This document shows positions 33,676-42,618 of a stretch of 64,000 nt of DNA, in pieces. The first letter of the stretch is position 1. Each line of letters starts with the position of its first letter. The stretch comes from Chitinophaga vietnamensis (lineage in GTDB: Bacteria > Bacteroidota > Bacteroidia > Chitinophagales > Chitinophagaceae): assembly GCF_902167635.1 (NCBI RefSeq), contig NZ_CABHMS010000006.1:372001-436000 (forward strand), in the 5' to 3' direction. The position numbers and the translations under genes are program-made. Below the pieces are notes generated by a model, which was not told the DNA's origin, ran no database searches, and saw only the letters and a program-made list of their open reading frames with translations.

Positions 33676-35063
33676 CAACCCTTGAGAAGCTCTTCTATCA
33701 AGGCTTTCAGCTCCGGCGTAGAGGGCCGCGGCGCATCTACATTCACGATCTTGCCGTTTTTATCAAACACCATAAACCGTGGAATGCCATTGATACCATA
33801 GAATTTGGTGATATCGCTCCAGCCATTCACAAATAACTGTACGCCTTTCATTTCCTTTTCTTTTACAAAGGCTTTCCATTTTTCTTTGTCTTTGCCTTCG
33901 TCAACAGACACGCCTACAAACGTGACATCCTTGCCGTTCATTTCTTCCTCCAGCTGTTGCAGGTGCGGCAGCTCGGCCTTGCAGGGGCCGCACCAGGTGG
34001 CCCAAACGTCCACCACCACTACTTTTCCTTTGAGGTCGTTGAAGGATACGGGCTTGCCGCTCAGGTCCTCGCCGCTGAAATTGAAACCGGCTTCTCCTTT
34101 CGAAAATTTACGTACCGACTTTTCATATTCGAGGTAGCGCTTTTTCTCTACATCGGTAGCAAGATATTTTTTCACCGGCTCGATAGCCGCGATCAACGAC
34201 TCATAGGTCCTGTAGCTACCGAGGCTGCTGGTGATGAACAGTGCCTTTACACGATCGCTGCAAAATCCGTCCACACCCTTTTGGAACATCTCCTGGGGTT
34301 TGGGCCTGTCGGCTGCAGTCTTTGTCAGCAGCAGGTTGTAGGTGTTGTAGAGACGTAGCAGGTCTTCTGCTTCGGCCAGTTGCAGCAGTTTATCGTCGCA
34401 GTATTTTTTATCCTGCACAATGGTTTTGTAATAGGCCGGGTAATCCTTCAGCTGCGGGTGTTCGGAATGCGGGATGAGCAGGAAGCGTAATGCGGCATGC
34501 TCAATATCCACGTCTGTGGCGAATTTCAGCAGTTCGTTGAAAGATTTGTTCGGTGTGTTCACTGTTTTTTTGAAGGCGGCTACTTTGGGCAGCGTTTTTT
34601 CCAGCGTGGGGAAATACGATTTGTAAGTAACGGTATCCATGCCCATGGCAGGTTTCAGCACTGGCGCTGCCAGCTCGTTCCATTGTTGCAGGAGCTTGTT
34701 TTCGGCAGAACCGGATTTCACCGTATAGGCGGCGCCGTTAAGTTCAACGTTCAGCTGGTCGCCGGGCTTCAGGTATACGCGAACACCATTGCTGCGGGCG
34801 GCAGACGAGAGATAATAGAACCCTTCCTGCGGGTGGGGCAGCGCAAAGGCAAAGGCGTGCTTGTCATCTACCCACGCAGACGCCACCTCTTTGGTTTTGC
34901 CTTCTTCTACGGCCAGCAAGGTGATCTTTTCTACTTTGACATCAGCTGAAATACCCTGGATAACGGTAACGGGTACACGGGCGGGTTTCTGGGCCAGGAG
35001 GGCGCCGGGTAGCGCCATGCAGGCCACAACCGGCAAGAGCCGGTTAAGGTTCATGTGTTTCAT
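33675..35063 (-). CDS. TlpA-family thiol-disulfide oxidoreductase with N-terminal DUF4369-like region
   Basis: A 462-residue exported protein; the signal peptide ends near LLAQ (residue 25). Residues 30-130 form a beta-rich region with VRVYLKPGDQLNVEL, as in DUF4369-type TlpA proteins, followed by a helical middle part. The C-terminal thioredoxin domain (about 325-462) carries the redox centre ATWCGPCKAELPHLQQLEEE and the cis-proline GIPRFMVFD. It probably reduces disulfides in the periplasm. It has the common Bacteroidota size of about 370-470 residues. Monocistronic, with terminator at 33634-33675. Confidence 0.9.
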   Translation of the reverse strand: MKHMNLNRLLPVVACMALPGALLAQKPARVPVTVIQGISADVKVEKITLLAVEEGKTKEVASAWVDDKHAFAFALPHPQEGFYYLSSAARSNGVRVYLKPGDQLNVELNGAAYTVKSGSAENKLLQQWNELAAPVLKPAMGMDTVTYKSYFPTLEKTLPKVAAFKKTVNTPNKSFNELLKFATDVDIEHAALRFLLIPHSEHPQLKDYPAYYKTIVQDKKYCDDKLLQLAEAEDLLRLYNTYNLLLTKTAADRPKPQEMFQKGVDGFCSDRVKALFITSSLGSYRTYESLIAAIEPVKKYLATDVEKKRYLEYEKSVRKFSKGEAGFNFSGEDLSGKPVSFNDLKGKVVVVDVWATWCGPCKAELPHLQQLEEEMNGKDVTFVGVSVDEGKDKEKWKAFVKEKEMKGVQLFVNGWSDITKFYGINGIPRFMVFDKNGKIVNVDAPRPSTPELKALIEELLKG

Positions 35064-35163
35064 GGTGTAATGGTGGTTTTATGGTGGTTCGGTCGTAAAA
35101 ATAATATGGCGGGGCGAAACTTTCACCACATTGTGGCTAACGGCGCAAAACAGGGATGCATTA

Positions 35164-35703
35164 TTATTCCGGCCGGATGTATTGATTGTAGAATTGTTCG
35201 GTATAGGCCAGGTTCTCTTCATCAAAACAAACCAGCACTACTTCTTCCAGGGAAGTTGCTTCTTCTTCTAAAAATTTCACGATGGTATCCATCGCGATGC
35301 TGGCAGCGAGATCTTTGGGGAAATGATAGATGCCAGTGCTGATATTGGGAAACGCGATAGAACGGAGATGATGTACAGTAGCCAGTTCCAGCGAATGACG
35401 GTAACAGTTGGCCAGCAGCTGTGGTTCCTGTTTGTTGCCGCCGTTCCATACGGGACCTACGGTGTGGATCACATACTTTGCGTGCAGCCGGCCGCCGGTG
35501 GTGATCACAGCTTCGCCGGTTTTGCAGCCGCCCTGGCGGGCCACAATAGCGCGGCAGTCTTCCAGGATGGCCGGCCCGCCTGCACGATGGATAGCGCCAT
35601 CCACGCCGCCACCGCCCATCAGCGAGGAATTAGCTGCATTCACGATGGCATCGGTTTCCATCTTCGTTATATCTCCTTTGATAACCGTTATTTTCTTGTT
35701 CAT
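35164..35703 (-). CDS. ymdB: macro-domain O-acetyl-ADP-ribose deacetylase
   Basis: A 179-residue single macro domain. It has [19 protein letters not shown] with the [10 protein letters not shown] loop (residues 9-40), [22 protein letters not shown] and [12 protein letters not shown]. These match MacroD/YmdB enzymes that hydrolyse O-acetyl-ADP-ribose and remove ADP-ribose from proteins or nucleic acids; the catalytic Asn and Asp are kept. It lies two bases after the NYN gene and is very likely cotranscribed, so a link between RNA handling and ADP-ribose turnover is possible. Confidence 0.9.
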   Translation of the reverse strand: MNKKITVIKGDITKMETDAIVNAANSSLMGGGGVDGAIHRAGGPAILEDCRAIVARQGGCKTGEAVITTGGRLHAKYVIHTVGPVWNGGNKQEPQLLANCYRHSLELATVHHLRSIAFPNISTGIYHFPKDLAASIAMDTIVKFLEEEATSLEEVVLVCFDEENLAYTEQFYNQYIRPE

Positions 35704-35705
35704 GC

Positions 35706-36464
35706 TCAGATCGTTCTTACATATACCAGTTTCCCTGTTTTCTTTCCACTGTCGCGGATATCTATTTCAAAGTTGGGAAAACTTTTGATCAGTTGAACCA
35801 GTTTGTTGTAGCCGTAGTTGCGGGAGTCGAAATCAGGTTGTTTTTTTAACAGCAGGTTGCCCAGCTCGCCGAGGTAAGCCCATCCGTCTTCATCCGCGAT
35901 ATCATTGATGCTGGAAGACAGCAGGGTGATCACTTCTTTATCGGCTTTGCTGATCGCTTTCTGTTTCTCTTTGGCGGAGCGCGGCTTTCCGCCGGTTTCA
36001 GTTTTCTTTTCTTTGAGCTGCAAGATTTCCAGGTAGATGAATTTATCGCAGGCGGAGCGGAAGGCGCTGGGCGTTTTACGTTCGCCCATGCCGATCACGT
36101 ACATGCCGGCTTCGCGCAGGCGGGTGGCCAGGCGGGTGAAATCGCTATCGCTTGATACGAGGCAAAAGCCATCTACGCGGCCAGTGTAGAGGATATCCAT
36201 CGCATCGATGATCATAGCGGAATCGGTGGCATTTTTGCCGGAAGTATAGCTATACTGTTGAATGGGTGTGATGGCGTAATCGAGCAGCACGCTCTTCCAG
36301 CCAGCCACTGTGGGTTTGGTCCAGTCGCCGTAAATCCGCTTGAATGTGGGGTTGCCGTATTTGGCCACTTCTTCGAGCATGCCTTTGATATTGTGATATG
36401 GGATATTGTCGGCATCGATGAGTACGGCCAGCCGCAGATCTTTATTATCTTCTTTATTGTCCAT
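35706..36464 (-). CDS. NYN-domain (PIN-like) protein with C-terminal LOTUS/OST-HTH domain
   Basis: A 252-residue protein. The NYN (LabA/DUF88) nuclease-like domain covers residues 10-150: LIDADNIP (Asp residues near 16 and 18), [17 protein letters not shown], and [16 protein letters not shown], which supply the acidic pocket of PIN-like nucleases. A Lys/Glu-rich linker follows, then an OST-HTH/LOTUS-like domain (about 175-252; [34 protein letters not shown]). LOTUS domains bind RNA. A ribonuclease or RNA-binding role is inferred. Paired with the macro-domain gene two bases downstream. Confidence 0.88.
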   Translation of the reverse strand: MDNKEDNKDLRLAVLIDADNIPYHNIKGMLEEVAKYGNPTFKRIYGDWTKPTVAGWKSVLLDYAITPIQQYSYTSGKNATDSAMIIDAMDILYTGRVDGFCLVSSDSDFTRLATRLREAGMYVIGMGERKTPSAFRSACDKFIYLEILQLKEKKTETGGKPRSAKEKQKAISKADKEVITLLSSSINDIADEDGWAYLGELGNLLLKKQPDFDSRNYGYNKLVQLIKSFPNFEIDIRDSGKKTGKLVYVRTI

Positions 36465-36484
36465 GGTGGTAGTTTTTAAATAAA

Positions 36485-36525
36485 AACGTGTTAGCTACAA
36501 GCGTTGTGGCTGCAACTAACACGTT
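36485..36525 (-). terminator. hairpin downstream of dps
   Basis: AACGTGTTAG (36485-36494) pairs with CTAACACGTT (36516-36525), with an alternative inner stem AGCTACAA/TTGTGGCT. It lies 21 bases beyond the dps stop on the minus strand, and no strong T-tract follows. Confidence 0.55.
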
Positions 36526-36545
36526 GTAAATCTTTATAGGGGAAA

Positions 36546-37016
36546 TTATTTCAGATAAGAACGGATCATCCAGGCCATTTTCTCATGTTTTTCCATGAGT
36601 CCAGTCACGAAATCGCTCGTGCCTTTATCCTTGTATTTTTCGTCGAACTCATCGATCAGGCGGCGCAGGTTGCGCACAATGGTTTCATGATCGTTCAGCA
36701 GGGATTGCAGCTGTTTTTTCTGGTCGTTGGTATATTCTTCTTCCAGGAGATGGGTGAGCTTGAGCGCATCTACAAGGCGACCTTCTGCATAGTGACCGAT
36801 TGAACGGATCCTTTCAGCAACTTCATCACCAAATTCTTCCAGCTCTTCATATTGCCCTTCATAAAATTTGTGCATTTCCATGAAGTTGGGGCCTTCAATA
36901 TTCCAGTGGCAGTTACGGGTTTTAGCATAGATCACCAATTCATCCGCTAATACTTTATTCAGTTCCAACGCAATTTCTTTTGCATGTTCAGGAGCAACAC
37001 CGATGTTTACTTTCAT
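36546..37016 (-). CDS. dps: Dps-family ferritin-like protein
   Basis: A 156-residue four-helix-bundle protein. The Dps ferroxidase region is visible: NCHWNIEGPNFMEMHKFYEGQYEELEEFGDEV, with His-37 and the following His/Glu/Asp ligands shared between subunits. Length and helix pattern fit Dps. It stores iron and protects DNA against peroxide. It stands alone between the NYN/macro pair and the MFS gene. A dyad (TAGTAAATATACTA, near 37039-37052) lies about 25 bases upstream and could be an operator. Confidence 0.92.
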   Translation of the reverse strand: MKVNIGVAPEHAKEIALELNKVLADELVIYAKTRNCHWNIEGPNFMEMHKFYEGQYEELEEFGDEVAERIRSIGHYAEGRLVDALKLTHLLEEEYTNDQKKQLQSLLNDHETIVRNLRRLIDEFDEKYKDKGTSDFVTGLMEKHEKMAWMIRSYLK

Positions 37017-37162
37017 ATCATTGAATTTTTTGGTTATAGTAAATATACTAAATCGGAAAACAGTCTCACATGACGATTGTCAGGATTTAACAGCCGGTTA
37101 ATATAAACAGGGAACAGGTATATTTTGTTCGGCATGTATGCGGGTTTCCGGAGATCAATTAC

Positions 37163-37195
37163 TTTGCGAAAATTGTACCATAGTCGCTAATTTTG
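37163..37195 (+). promoter_or_regulatory. Bacteroidota-type promoter of the MFS gene
   Basis: TTTG (37163-37166) and TAATTTTG (37188-37195) are separated by 21 bases, which fits the -33 TTTG / -7 TAnnTTTG promoter. The -7 box ends only four bases before the ATG at 37200, so the transcript would be close to leaderless. Confidence 0.45.
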
Positions 37196-37199
37196 CAGC

Positions 37200-38378
37200 A
37201 TGTATCAGTCGACTGAGAGAATTTATAATTTACAGTTCATCCTGCTCTGTCTTAGCAACGCTCTATTCTCTGCCAGTTTTAATATGATGATACCCGAGTT
37301 ACCTGCGTATCTTACCAAACTGGGTGGAGCCGATTACAAGGGATATATCATTGGTTTGTTTACCTTGATGGCAGGGCTTTCCCGGCCTTTCAGCGGCAAG
37401 CTCACAGATACGATCGGCCGTGTGCCGGTGATGGTGTTCGGGTCGCTTATCTGCGTGGTGTGCAGCCTGATGTATCCATTGGTAAGCTCCGTAGGTGCAT
37501 TCCTGTTGTTACGTTTCTTTCATGGCTTTTCTACAGGCTTCAAGCCTACCGGCACATCCGCCTATGTATCGGACCTGGTGCCCTTTACCCGCCGCGGCGA
37601 GGCAATGGGCATGATAGGGCTGGCCAGTACCATTGGTATGGCGGTAGGCCCGGCCATTGGCGGCTGGGTAGCGTTGCATTGGAATATCAACGTGATGTTC
37701 CAGCTTTCGGCCGCATTTGCCTTGCTTTCCGTGGTGATCCTCACTGGCGCGATGAAAGAAACATTGCCCAACAAACAGCGCTTCCGTTTCTCGCTGCTGA
37801 AGATCTCCGGCGACGAGCTTTTTGAGCCTCTGGTATGGGCGCCAGTGATCATCACTTTCCTTACGTACTTCAGCTATGGCGCCATTCTTACGGTGATCCC
37901 CGATTTCAGCGCCTTTCTGGGCATTGCCAATAAGGGCCTGTTCTTTACTTTCTTCACCGGCAGTTCTATCGGTATCCGTTTGCTGGCCGGCAAGGTATCA
38001 GACCAATATGGCAGGGTGCCAGTGCTGAAAGTGGCCACCCTGCTGATTGCGGCTTCCATGCTACTGATGGCTTGCTCGTCCGGCGGCATCCTGCTGATGT
38101 CTGGCGCAGTGTTGTATGGTATTGGCGTGGGCCTCAATTCTCCGGCTGTTACCGCCTGGACGGTAGACCTGGGGAATCCGCAGTTCCGTGGCCGTGCGCT
38201 GGCCAGCATGTACATTGCTATGGAAGCGGGTATCGGGCTGGGGGCTTATCTTTCCGCTTTCATTTACAATAACAATGCAAGCCATTTCCCGCTCACATTC
38301 TATGTGCTGGCAGGCATCTCGGTATTAGCCACGCTGTACCTGGCATTTATTTACAAGCCTAAGGCTGCCACTACCTGA
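37200..38378 (+). CDS. MFS transporter
   Basis: A 392-residue polytopic membrane protein with about 12 helices. The cytoplasmic loop 2-3 motif SRPFSGKLTDTIGRVPVM (near residue 61) is the major facilitator signature, repeated between helices 8 and 9 (AGKVSDQYGRVPVLKV). It looks like a drug/metabolite efflux carrier of the DHA1 or sugar-efflux type; the substrate is unknown. It ends exactly where the convergent SnoaL-like gene ends, with no base between the two stops. Confidence 0.92.
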   Translation: MYQSTERIYNLQFILLCLSNALFSASFNMMIPELPAYLTKLGGADYKGYIIGLFTLMAGLSRPFSGKLTDTIGRVPVMVFGSLICVVCSLMYPLVSSVGAFLLLRFFHGFSTGFKPTGTSAYVSDLVPFTRRGEAMGMIGLASTIGMAVGPAIGGWVALHWNINVMFQLSAAFALLSVVILTGAMKETLPNKQRFRFSLLKISGDELFEPLVWAPVIITFLTYFSYGAILTVIPDFSAFLGIANKGLFFTFFTGSSIGIRLLAGKVSDQYGRVPVLKVATLLIAASMLLMACSSGGILLMSGAVLYGIGVGLNSPAVTAWTVDLGNPQFRGRALASMYIAMEAGIGLGAYLSAFIYNNNASHFPLTFYVLAGISVLATLYLAFIYKPKAATT

Positions 38379-38744
38379 TCATCCCGCAACAGGCTTCAGG
38401 TCACGGAAAAATTGTTCAAATACAATTTTATCGTTCTCCGTTTGGTATACGCATACCTCGCTAAAGCGCCGTGGGCCTACGTTTTTGATATCTATCTCCA
38501 TCGTGAGGATGGTAGTGAAATAACTACCGGCAAACTGCGGTTCTGAAAAATGCACGCTGATGATGCTATTGAGATTATCCAGGAACCTTTGCTCTTTTGC
38601 GTGCATGTTAGTGGCGCCGATGGTTTTGGAGCCATCAGGGTCAATGCTTACGATATCGGGATGATATAGCTCCTGTTGGGCCTGGATAAACTCCCCTGCT
38701 GTGCACAAGGCGATCAGCCTTGAAGCGATAGTAACTGCTGACAT
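38379..38744 (-). CDS. SnoaL-like / NTF2-fold protein
   Basis: A 121-residue protein of the NTF2-like cone fold. It opens with ASRLIALCTAGEFIQAQQELYHPDIVSID, the usual helix pair followed by a strand, then KTIGATNMHAKEQRFLDNL and a beta sheet ending in YQTENDKIVFEQFF. Members include ketosteroid isomerase-like and SnoaL-like enzymes, but most small bacterial ones are of unknown role. It has no signal peptide. It is separated from rmuC by 13 bases and probably shares its transcript. Confidence 0.75.
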   Translation of the reverse strand: MSAVTIASRLIALCTAGEFIQAQQELYHPDIVSIDPDGSKTIGATNMHAKEQRFLDNLNSIISVHFSEPQFAGSYFTTILTMEIDIKNVGPRRFSEVCVYQTENDKIVFEQFFRDLKPVAG

Positions 38745-38757
38745 AGTTTCCGTTATT

Positions 38758-40173
38758 TTATGGTAAGGATGGTGATGGCGTTTCTCCCTCTTCTTCTGAT
38801 GTTTCCGGTTCCACGATGAGGGTTTTCGGCATTTCTTTTTTGTTGTCGAGGCCCAGGCGGCGCATCCTTTCTGCGCGGCCTACCAGGTTGCCATGGCCGG
38901 TGGTCAGTTTGTTGATGGCGGCTTCATAAACGTGCTGGCTGCGTTTCAGGTGCTCTCCTATCAGGGCCATATCTTCAGCAAATCCGATGAACTTGTCGTA
39001 CAGCGCACTGCCTTGCCGTACGATCTCTTCGGCGTTCTTGTTCTGGTTATCGAGGCGCCACATATTGTCGATGATGCGCAGTGTGGCCAGCAGCGAGGGC
39101 ACGCTCACCAATATGATACGGCGGCGGAAGGCGTAATCATAGAGATCTTCATCGGTTTGCATGATGGCCAGCGCGTAAGCTGGTTCTATCGGAATGAAAA
39201 GGATCACGAAGTCTGTCGTGTTGCCGTAAAGGTCATGATAGGCTTTGCGGCTCAGTTCATTGATGTGGTTTTTCACGGATTGCAGGTGCATGCGCAGTGC
39301 TTGTTGCTTTTCTACTTCGTTGGTGGCGCTGCAATACTGCTCATATGCTTTCAGTGAAACCTTTGAATCGATCACCAGCTGGCGGTTTTCAGGCAGTTGC
39401 AGCACGAGGTCGGGCTTGCGCAGCTGGCCGCTGGTGTCGTATTGAGCATCCTGGGTAACGTAGTGGATTCCTTTTTCAAGGCCGGAGGCTTCCAGCACTT
39501 TTTCGAGGATCATCTCGCCCCAGTTGCCTTGTTTTTTGGTATCGGCTTTCAGTGCATTGGTGAGGTTATTGGCCTCGCGTGATAAGGTTTGATTCAATTG
39601 CAGCAAACGTTGCAGTTCATTTTTCAGTTCCGCACGTTGCGAGGTTTCCGCTACGAGCGATTGTTGTACGCTGTGACGGAAATGGTCGATCTTGTCTGCC
39701 AATGGCTTGAGCAGGTCGTCCATTTTGGCCTGGTTCTGTTCCATGAAGGTGCCGGAAATGCGCTGTAGCAAGTGCTGCGCCACGTTCTCGAACTGTAGCT
39801 GAAAATCGTCCTGCATCTTCTCCATGCGCTCTTTTTCATTGGTCAACTGAGCATGCAGGTGCTTGTTCTGTTCCAGGATACGGCCCTGTTCCGACATCAG
39901 CTGGGCAATTTCTTCGTTTAGCCGTTCAAGTTGTTCCTGCCGCTCCTGTAGCTGGGTACGCCTGTCGTCCAGCGTGGTTTGCAGATACTCCTGCCGGGCT
40001 TCCAGTTGGTGGTAACGTTCCTGCAATTGTGCATTGGCGCCCTCCAAAGCCCGCTGGCGCTGCTTTGCGGTGAGATACAAGTAAGCCAGCATCAGTGCCA
40101 GCAACCCCATAACAATCGATAAAATCAACATGATAATCTTCCCCCAACGTAATATTCGTATATCTCTACGCAT
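38758..40173 (-). CDS. rmuC: RmuC-family DNA recombination protein
   Basis: A 471-residue protein. An N-terminal membrane helix (MLILSIVMGLLALMLAYLYL) is followed by a long coiled coil (about residues 35-200, Gln/Glu/Leu-rich), then the RmuC nuclease-like domain: GNWGEMILEKVLEASGL, KPDLVLQLPENRQLVIDSKVSLKAYEQY and VILFIPIEPAYALAI. The DSKVSLKAY region holds the PD-(D/E)XK-like residues. RmuC limits inversions and repairs DNA breaks; the biochemical role is not fully settled. It follows the 40187-40687 gene by 13 bases. Confidence 0.95.
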   Translation of the reverse strand: MRRDIRILRWGKIIMLILSIVMGLLALMLAYLYLTAKQRQRALEGANAQLQERYHQLEARQEYLQTTLDDRRTQLQERQEQLERLNEEIAQLMSEQGRILEQNKHLHAQLTNEKERMEKMQDDFQLQFENVAQHLLQRISGTFMEQNQAKMDDLLKPLADKIDHFRHSVQQSLVAETSQRAELKNELQRLLQLNQTLSREANNLTNALKADTKKQGNWGEMILEKVLEASGLEKGIHYVTQDAQYDTSGQLRKPDLVLQLPENRQLVIDSKVSLKAYEQYCSATNEVEKQQALRMHLQSVKNHINELSRKAYHDLYGNTTDFVILFIPIEPAYALAIMQTDEDLYDYAFRRRIILVSVPSLLATLRIIDNMWRLDNQNKNAEEIVRQGSALYDKFIGFAEDMALIGEHLKRSQHVYEAAINKLTTGHGNLVGRAERMRRLGLDNKKEMPKTLIVEPETSEEEGETPSPSLP

Positions 40174-40186
40174 TCAATCTGCGCTC

Positions 40187-40687
40187 TCAACGGTGTTTTT
40201 TTATAAACCCGATCTCTTCCCGCGATGCGTTCTCCCATTCCAGCATCTCTTCCAAAAATTTCTCCACATAACGTGTAATATAAGGCCCATCTATTTCTTC
40301 CGGCTCCACAGTATCCAATGTGCTAGTCTTGGGGCCTTCTTCTGTAATGCCATCCACAAAAGGATAGGCCACCCAGATAACGATCTGACCATTGCGCGAT
40401 TGTGAAAACGACAACAGCCCACCTTTCTTCATCTTCTGTACAATGGCGTTGGGCGTCTTTTCCACAATACCGCTGGGGGTATAGTTGAACATTACATACA
40501 CCGACTCCATATTTTGCCATGCCTCATTCACTTCAGCCTTCCAGTCGAACATCGGGAAACGCTCTACCAGCTTGTTTAATTCACCGAGGATGAATGCCCG
40601 GGTGATGGTATGCCACTGGTTACGCCTTTCTTCAATCCTGAAAAATATCTGCGCCAGCTCCTGGCCCAGCTTTTCAATATTGTCCAT
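40187..40687 (-). CDS. conserved hypothetical protein upstream of rmuC
   Basis: A 166-residue soluble protein with no signal peptide. The N-terminal half is helical (FRIEERRNQWHTITRAFILG, ELNKLVERFPMFDW); the middle holds a strand-rich part (SVYVMFNYTPSGIVEK, RNGQIVIWVAYPFVD), and the C terminus is acidic and helical (EEIDGPYITRYVEKFLEEML). I do not recognise the family. It is the first gene of the group with rmuC and the NTF2-like gene. Its role is unknown. Confidence 0.7.
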   Translation of the reverse strand: MDNIEKLGQELAQIFFRIEERRNQWHTITRAFILGELNKLVERFPMFDWKAEVNEAWQNMESVYVMFNYTPSGIVEKTPNAIVQKMKKGGLLSFSQSRNGQIVIWVAYPFVDGITEEGPKTSTLDTVEPEEIDGPYITRYVEKFLEEMLEWENASREEIGFIKKHR

Positions 40688-40717
40688 ATCTTTTTTTATT
40701 GAAGTTACTGGAAAAAA

Positions 40718-40743
40718 AATTCCCGGCTGGTGAGCCGGGAATT
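40718..40743 (-). terminator. rho-independent terminator of the kdn operon
   Basis: AATTCCCGGCT (40718-40728) pairs with AGCCGGGAATT (40733-40743), loop GGTG. On the minus strand the hairpin is followed by TTTTTT. It lies 20 bases after the kdnB stop. Confidence 0.88.
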
Positions 40744-40762
40744 ACATCTACTTAAAATAATA

Positions 40763-41839
40763 TTAGAGTCTTTCGTACAACTTACGCAGGCGTTCGCGGG
40801 TCATGATCTCTTTCCAGTCCTTGCCCAGCGCGTTTTCCCAAAGCGGCGCCATGCCCAGCGATACATTGATCATCGTATCAAACTGTTCATCGCTGAGGCC
40901 TTTGGTGATGCCCTGCGGAATATCGATGTGATGCTTTTTCACCATCTCCTTGAACTTGGCTACGCCATCGGGATAGAACTCTTCCAGTTTATCGAACACG
41001 ATACAGTTGCCGATACCATGTTTAGTGCCCAACAGGTAAGCCAGTCCATAGCTCACCGCGTGTGCCACGCCTACCTGTGAATAAGCGATGCTCATACCGC
41101 CGGCATAGGAAGCCATCATCAGTTTCTCATCGGCATCATCATCCCACTGGTCTTTCTGCAGGAAGATCTCCTCGCAGAGGTCCTGTGCTTTTTCACCATA
41201 AGATTTGCTGAATGCGTTGAGATATGTGCCCTGTAAGGATTCCACGCAATGGATAAAGCAATCCATCGCAGTATAAAAACGTTGATTAGGTTCAACGGTC
41301 TTCGTTAATTCAGGGTCCAATACGATCTGATCGAAGGGGGTGAAATCGGAGTTCATACCCAGTTTACGCGTTGGGCCGGTGAGCACGCAGGTACGGCTCA
41401 CTTCCGCACCAGTACCGGAGATCGTAGGGATACCAGCTTTGTAAACACCAGGAACTTTCACGAGGTCCCAACCCTGGTAGTCGGCAGACGAACCGGGATT
41501 GGTCATCATCAGCGCTACGGCTTTGGCCATATCCATCACAGAACCGCCGCCGATGCCGATGATACCGGACACCTGGCCAAACTCCGCTTTCAGCTCATCA
41601 CGTACCTGGTCAACATAAGTAGTTTTGGGTTCATGTGTTACGTCAATCACCACGATCTTGTCTTTACCGCGTAAAGGCACGCGCGACAAAAACGTTTGCT
41701 TGTCTCTGAAATACTCATCCACAAAGAAGATCATGGGAGCGTCGCCATTACGCCTGGGGGCCAGTATTTCGTCCAGCTGATCGAATGATCCGCGGCCGTA
41801 AACCACATAGTCCACCATTTTAAAATTCCTGAATTTCAT
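40763..41839 (-). CDS. kdnB: Kdo 8-oxidase, iron-containing alcohol dehydrogenase family
   Basis: A 358-residue dehydrogenase that, in Shewanella, oxidises C-8 of Kdo to the aldehyde used by KdnA. It begins MKFRNFKMVDYVVYGRGSFD, and the NAD-binding motif GIGGGSVMDMAKAVALM is at about residues 95-111. The metal-ligand region of this family is present (GTGAEVSRTC, AMDCFIHCVESLQGTY, VGVAHAVSYGLAYLLGTKHG with several His). The neighbouring kdsB and kdnA support the name. It is the last gene of the operon, 24 bases after kdsB, and is followed by a terminator. Confidence 0.88.
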   Translation of the reverse strand: MKFRNFKMVDYVVYGRGSFDQLDEILAPRRNGDAPMIFFVDEYFRDKQTFLSRVPLRGKDKIVVIDVTHEPKTTYVDQVRDELKAEFGQVSGIIGIGGGSVMDMAKAVALMMTNPGSSADYQGWDLVKVPGVYKAGIPTISGTGAEVSRTCVLTGPTRKLGMNSDFTPFDQIVLDPELTKTVEPNQRFYTAMDCFIHCVESLQGTYLNAFSKSYGEKAQDLCEEIFLQKDQWDDDADEKLMMASYAGGMSIAYSQVGVAHAVSYGLAYLLGTKHGIGNCIVFDKLEEFYPDGVAKFKEMVKKHHIDIPQGITKGLSDEQFDTMINVSLGMAPLWENALGKDWKEIMTRERLRKLYERL

Positions 41840-41863
41840 ATATGCGTATTAGTTAGTTTGTAT

Positions 41864-42592
41864 TTACAATAATTTCGCGGCCTTTTCCAGGTCTTCCGGC
41901 GTATCGATCTCCACGCCCATATAGGATGTCAGCACCATTTTCATGGGGATGCCATTTTCGAGGTAGCGGAGGCATTCGATCTTTTCTGCCGCTTCCAGCG
42001 GTGTTACCGGCATTTTGGTAAAATCCAGCAGGGTTTGTTTGCGGAAAGCATAAATGCCGATATGTTCATAATAGATCGATTGAATATCCTTGTTACGGGG
42101 ATAAGGGATCACGCTGCGCGAGAAGAACAATGCGTTGGAATACTTGTCTACCGCCACTTTCACGTAGTTTGGATCTTCGATGGAGACGGGATCTTTGAGC
42201 ACCTGCATCAGCGATGCCACCTGTACTTTTTTCCCTTCTTCTCCTTCAAATACCTGTAGTAGTTTTTCCAGTGGCTCGCGTTGGGTGAAGGGTTCGTCGC
42301 CCTGCACATTTACCACAATGTCTACATCGTTCATGTCTTCCACAGCTTCGGCGATACGGTCAGTGCCACATTCGTGCTCTTTCTTGCTCATCACTGCTTT
42401 GCCGCCATTGTTCACGATCTCGTTGTAGATAATATCGCTGTCGGTTACTACCATCACTTCGTCGAATACGCCGGTTTTCACGGTGGATTCGTAGGTGCGG
42501 AGGATCACACTTTTACCACCCAGGTTGGCCATCATCTTGCCCGGGAAGCGCGTGGCGCCATAACGGGCAGGTATTAACGCTATTTTCTTCAT
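41864..42592 (-). CDS. kdsB: 3-deoxy-manno-octulosonate cytidylyltransferase (Kdo or 8-amino-Kdo)
   Basis: A 242-residue nucleotidyltransferase that activates Kdo with CTP. It has the signature [20 protein letters not shown] (residues 4-23), [13 protein letters not shown] and [15 protein letters not shown], and ends [16 protein letters not shown], all typical of KdsB. In this operon it is likely to prefer 8-amino-3,8-dideoxy-Kdo, as in Shewanella. The spacing to both neighbours is 24-26 bases, so the three enzymes are coordinately made. Whether it also uses plain Kdo cannot be read from sequence. Confidence 0.92.
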   Translation of the reverse strand: MKKIALIPARYGATRFPGKMMANLGGKSVILRTYESTVKTGVFDEVMVVTDSDIIYNEIVNNGGKAVMSKKEHECGTDRIAEAVEDMNDVDIVVNVQGDEPFTQREPLEKLLQVFEGEEGKKVQVASLMQVLKDPVSIEDPNYVKVAVDKYSNALFFSRSVIPYPRNKDIQSIYYEHIGIYAFRKQTLLDFTKMPVTPLEAAEKIECLRYLENGIPMKMVLTSYMGVEIDTPEDLEKAAKLL

Positions 42593-42618
42593 GTAGATTT
42601 TTTTGCTCTGCGTGGTAT

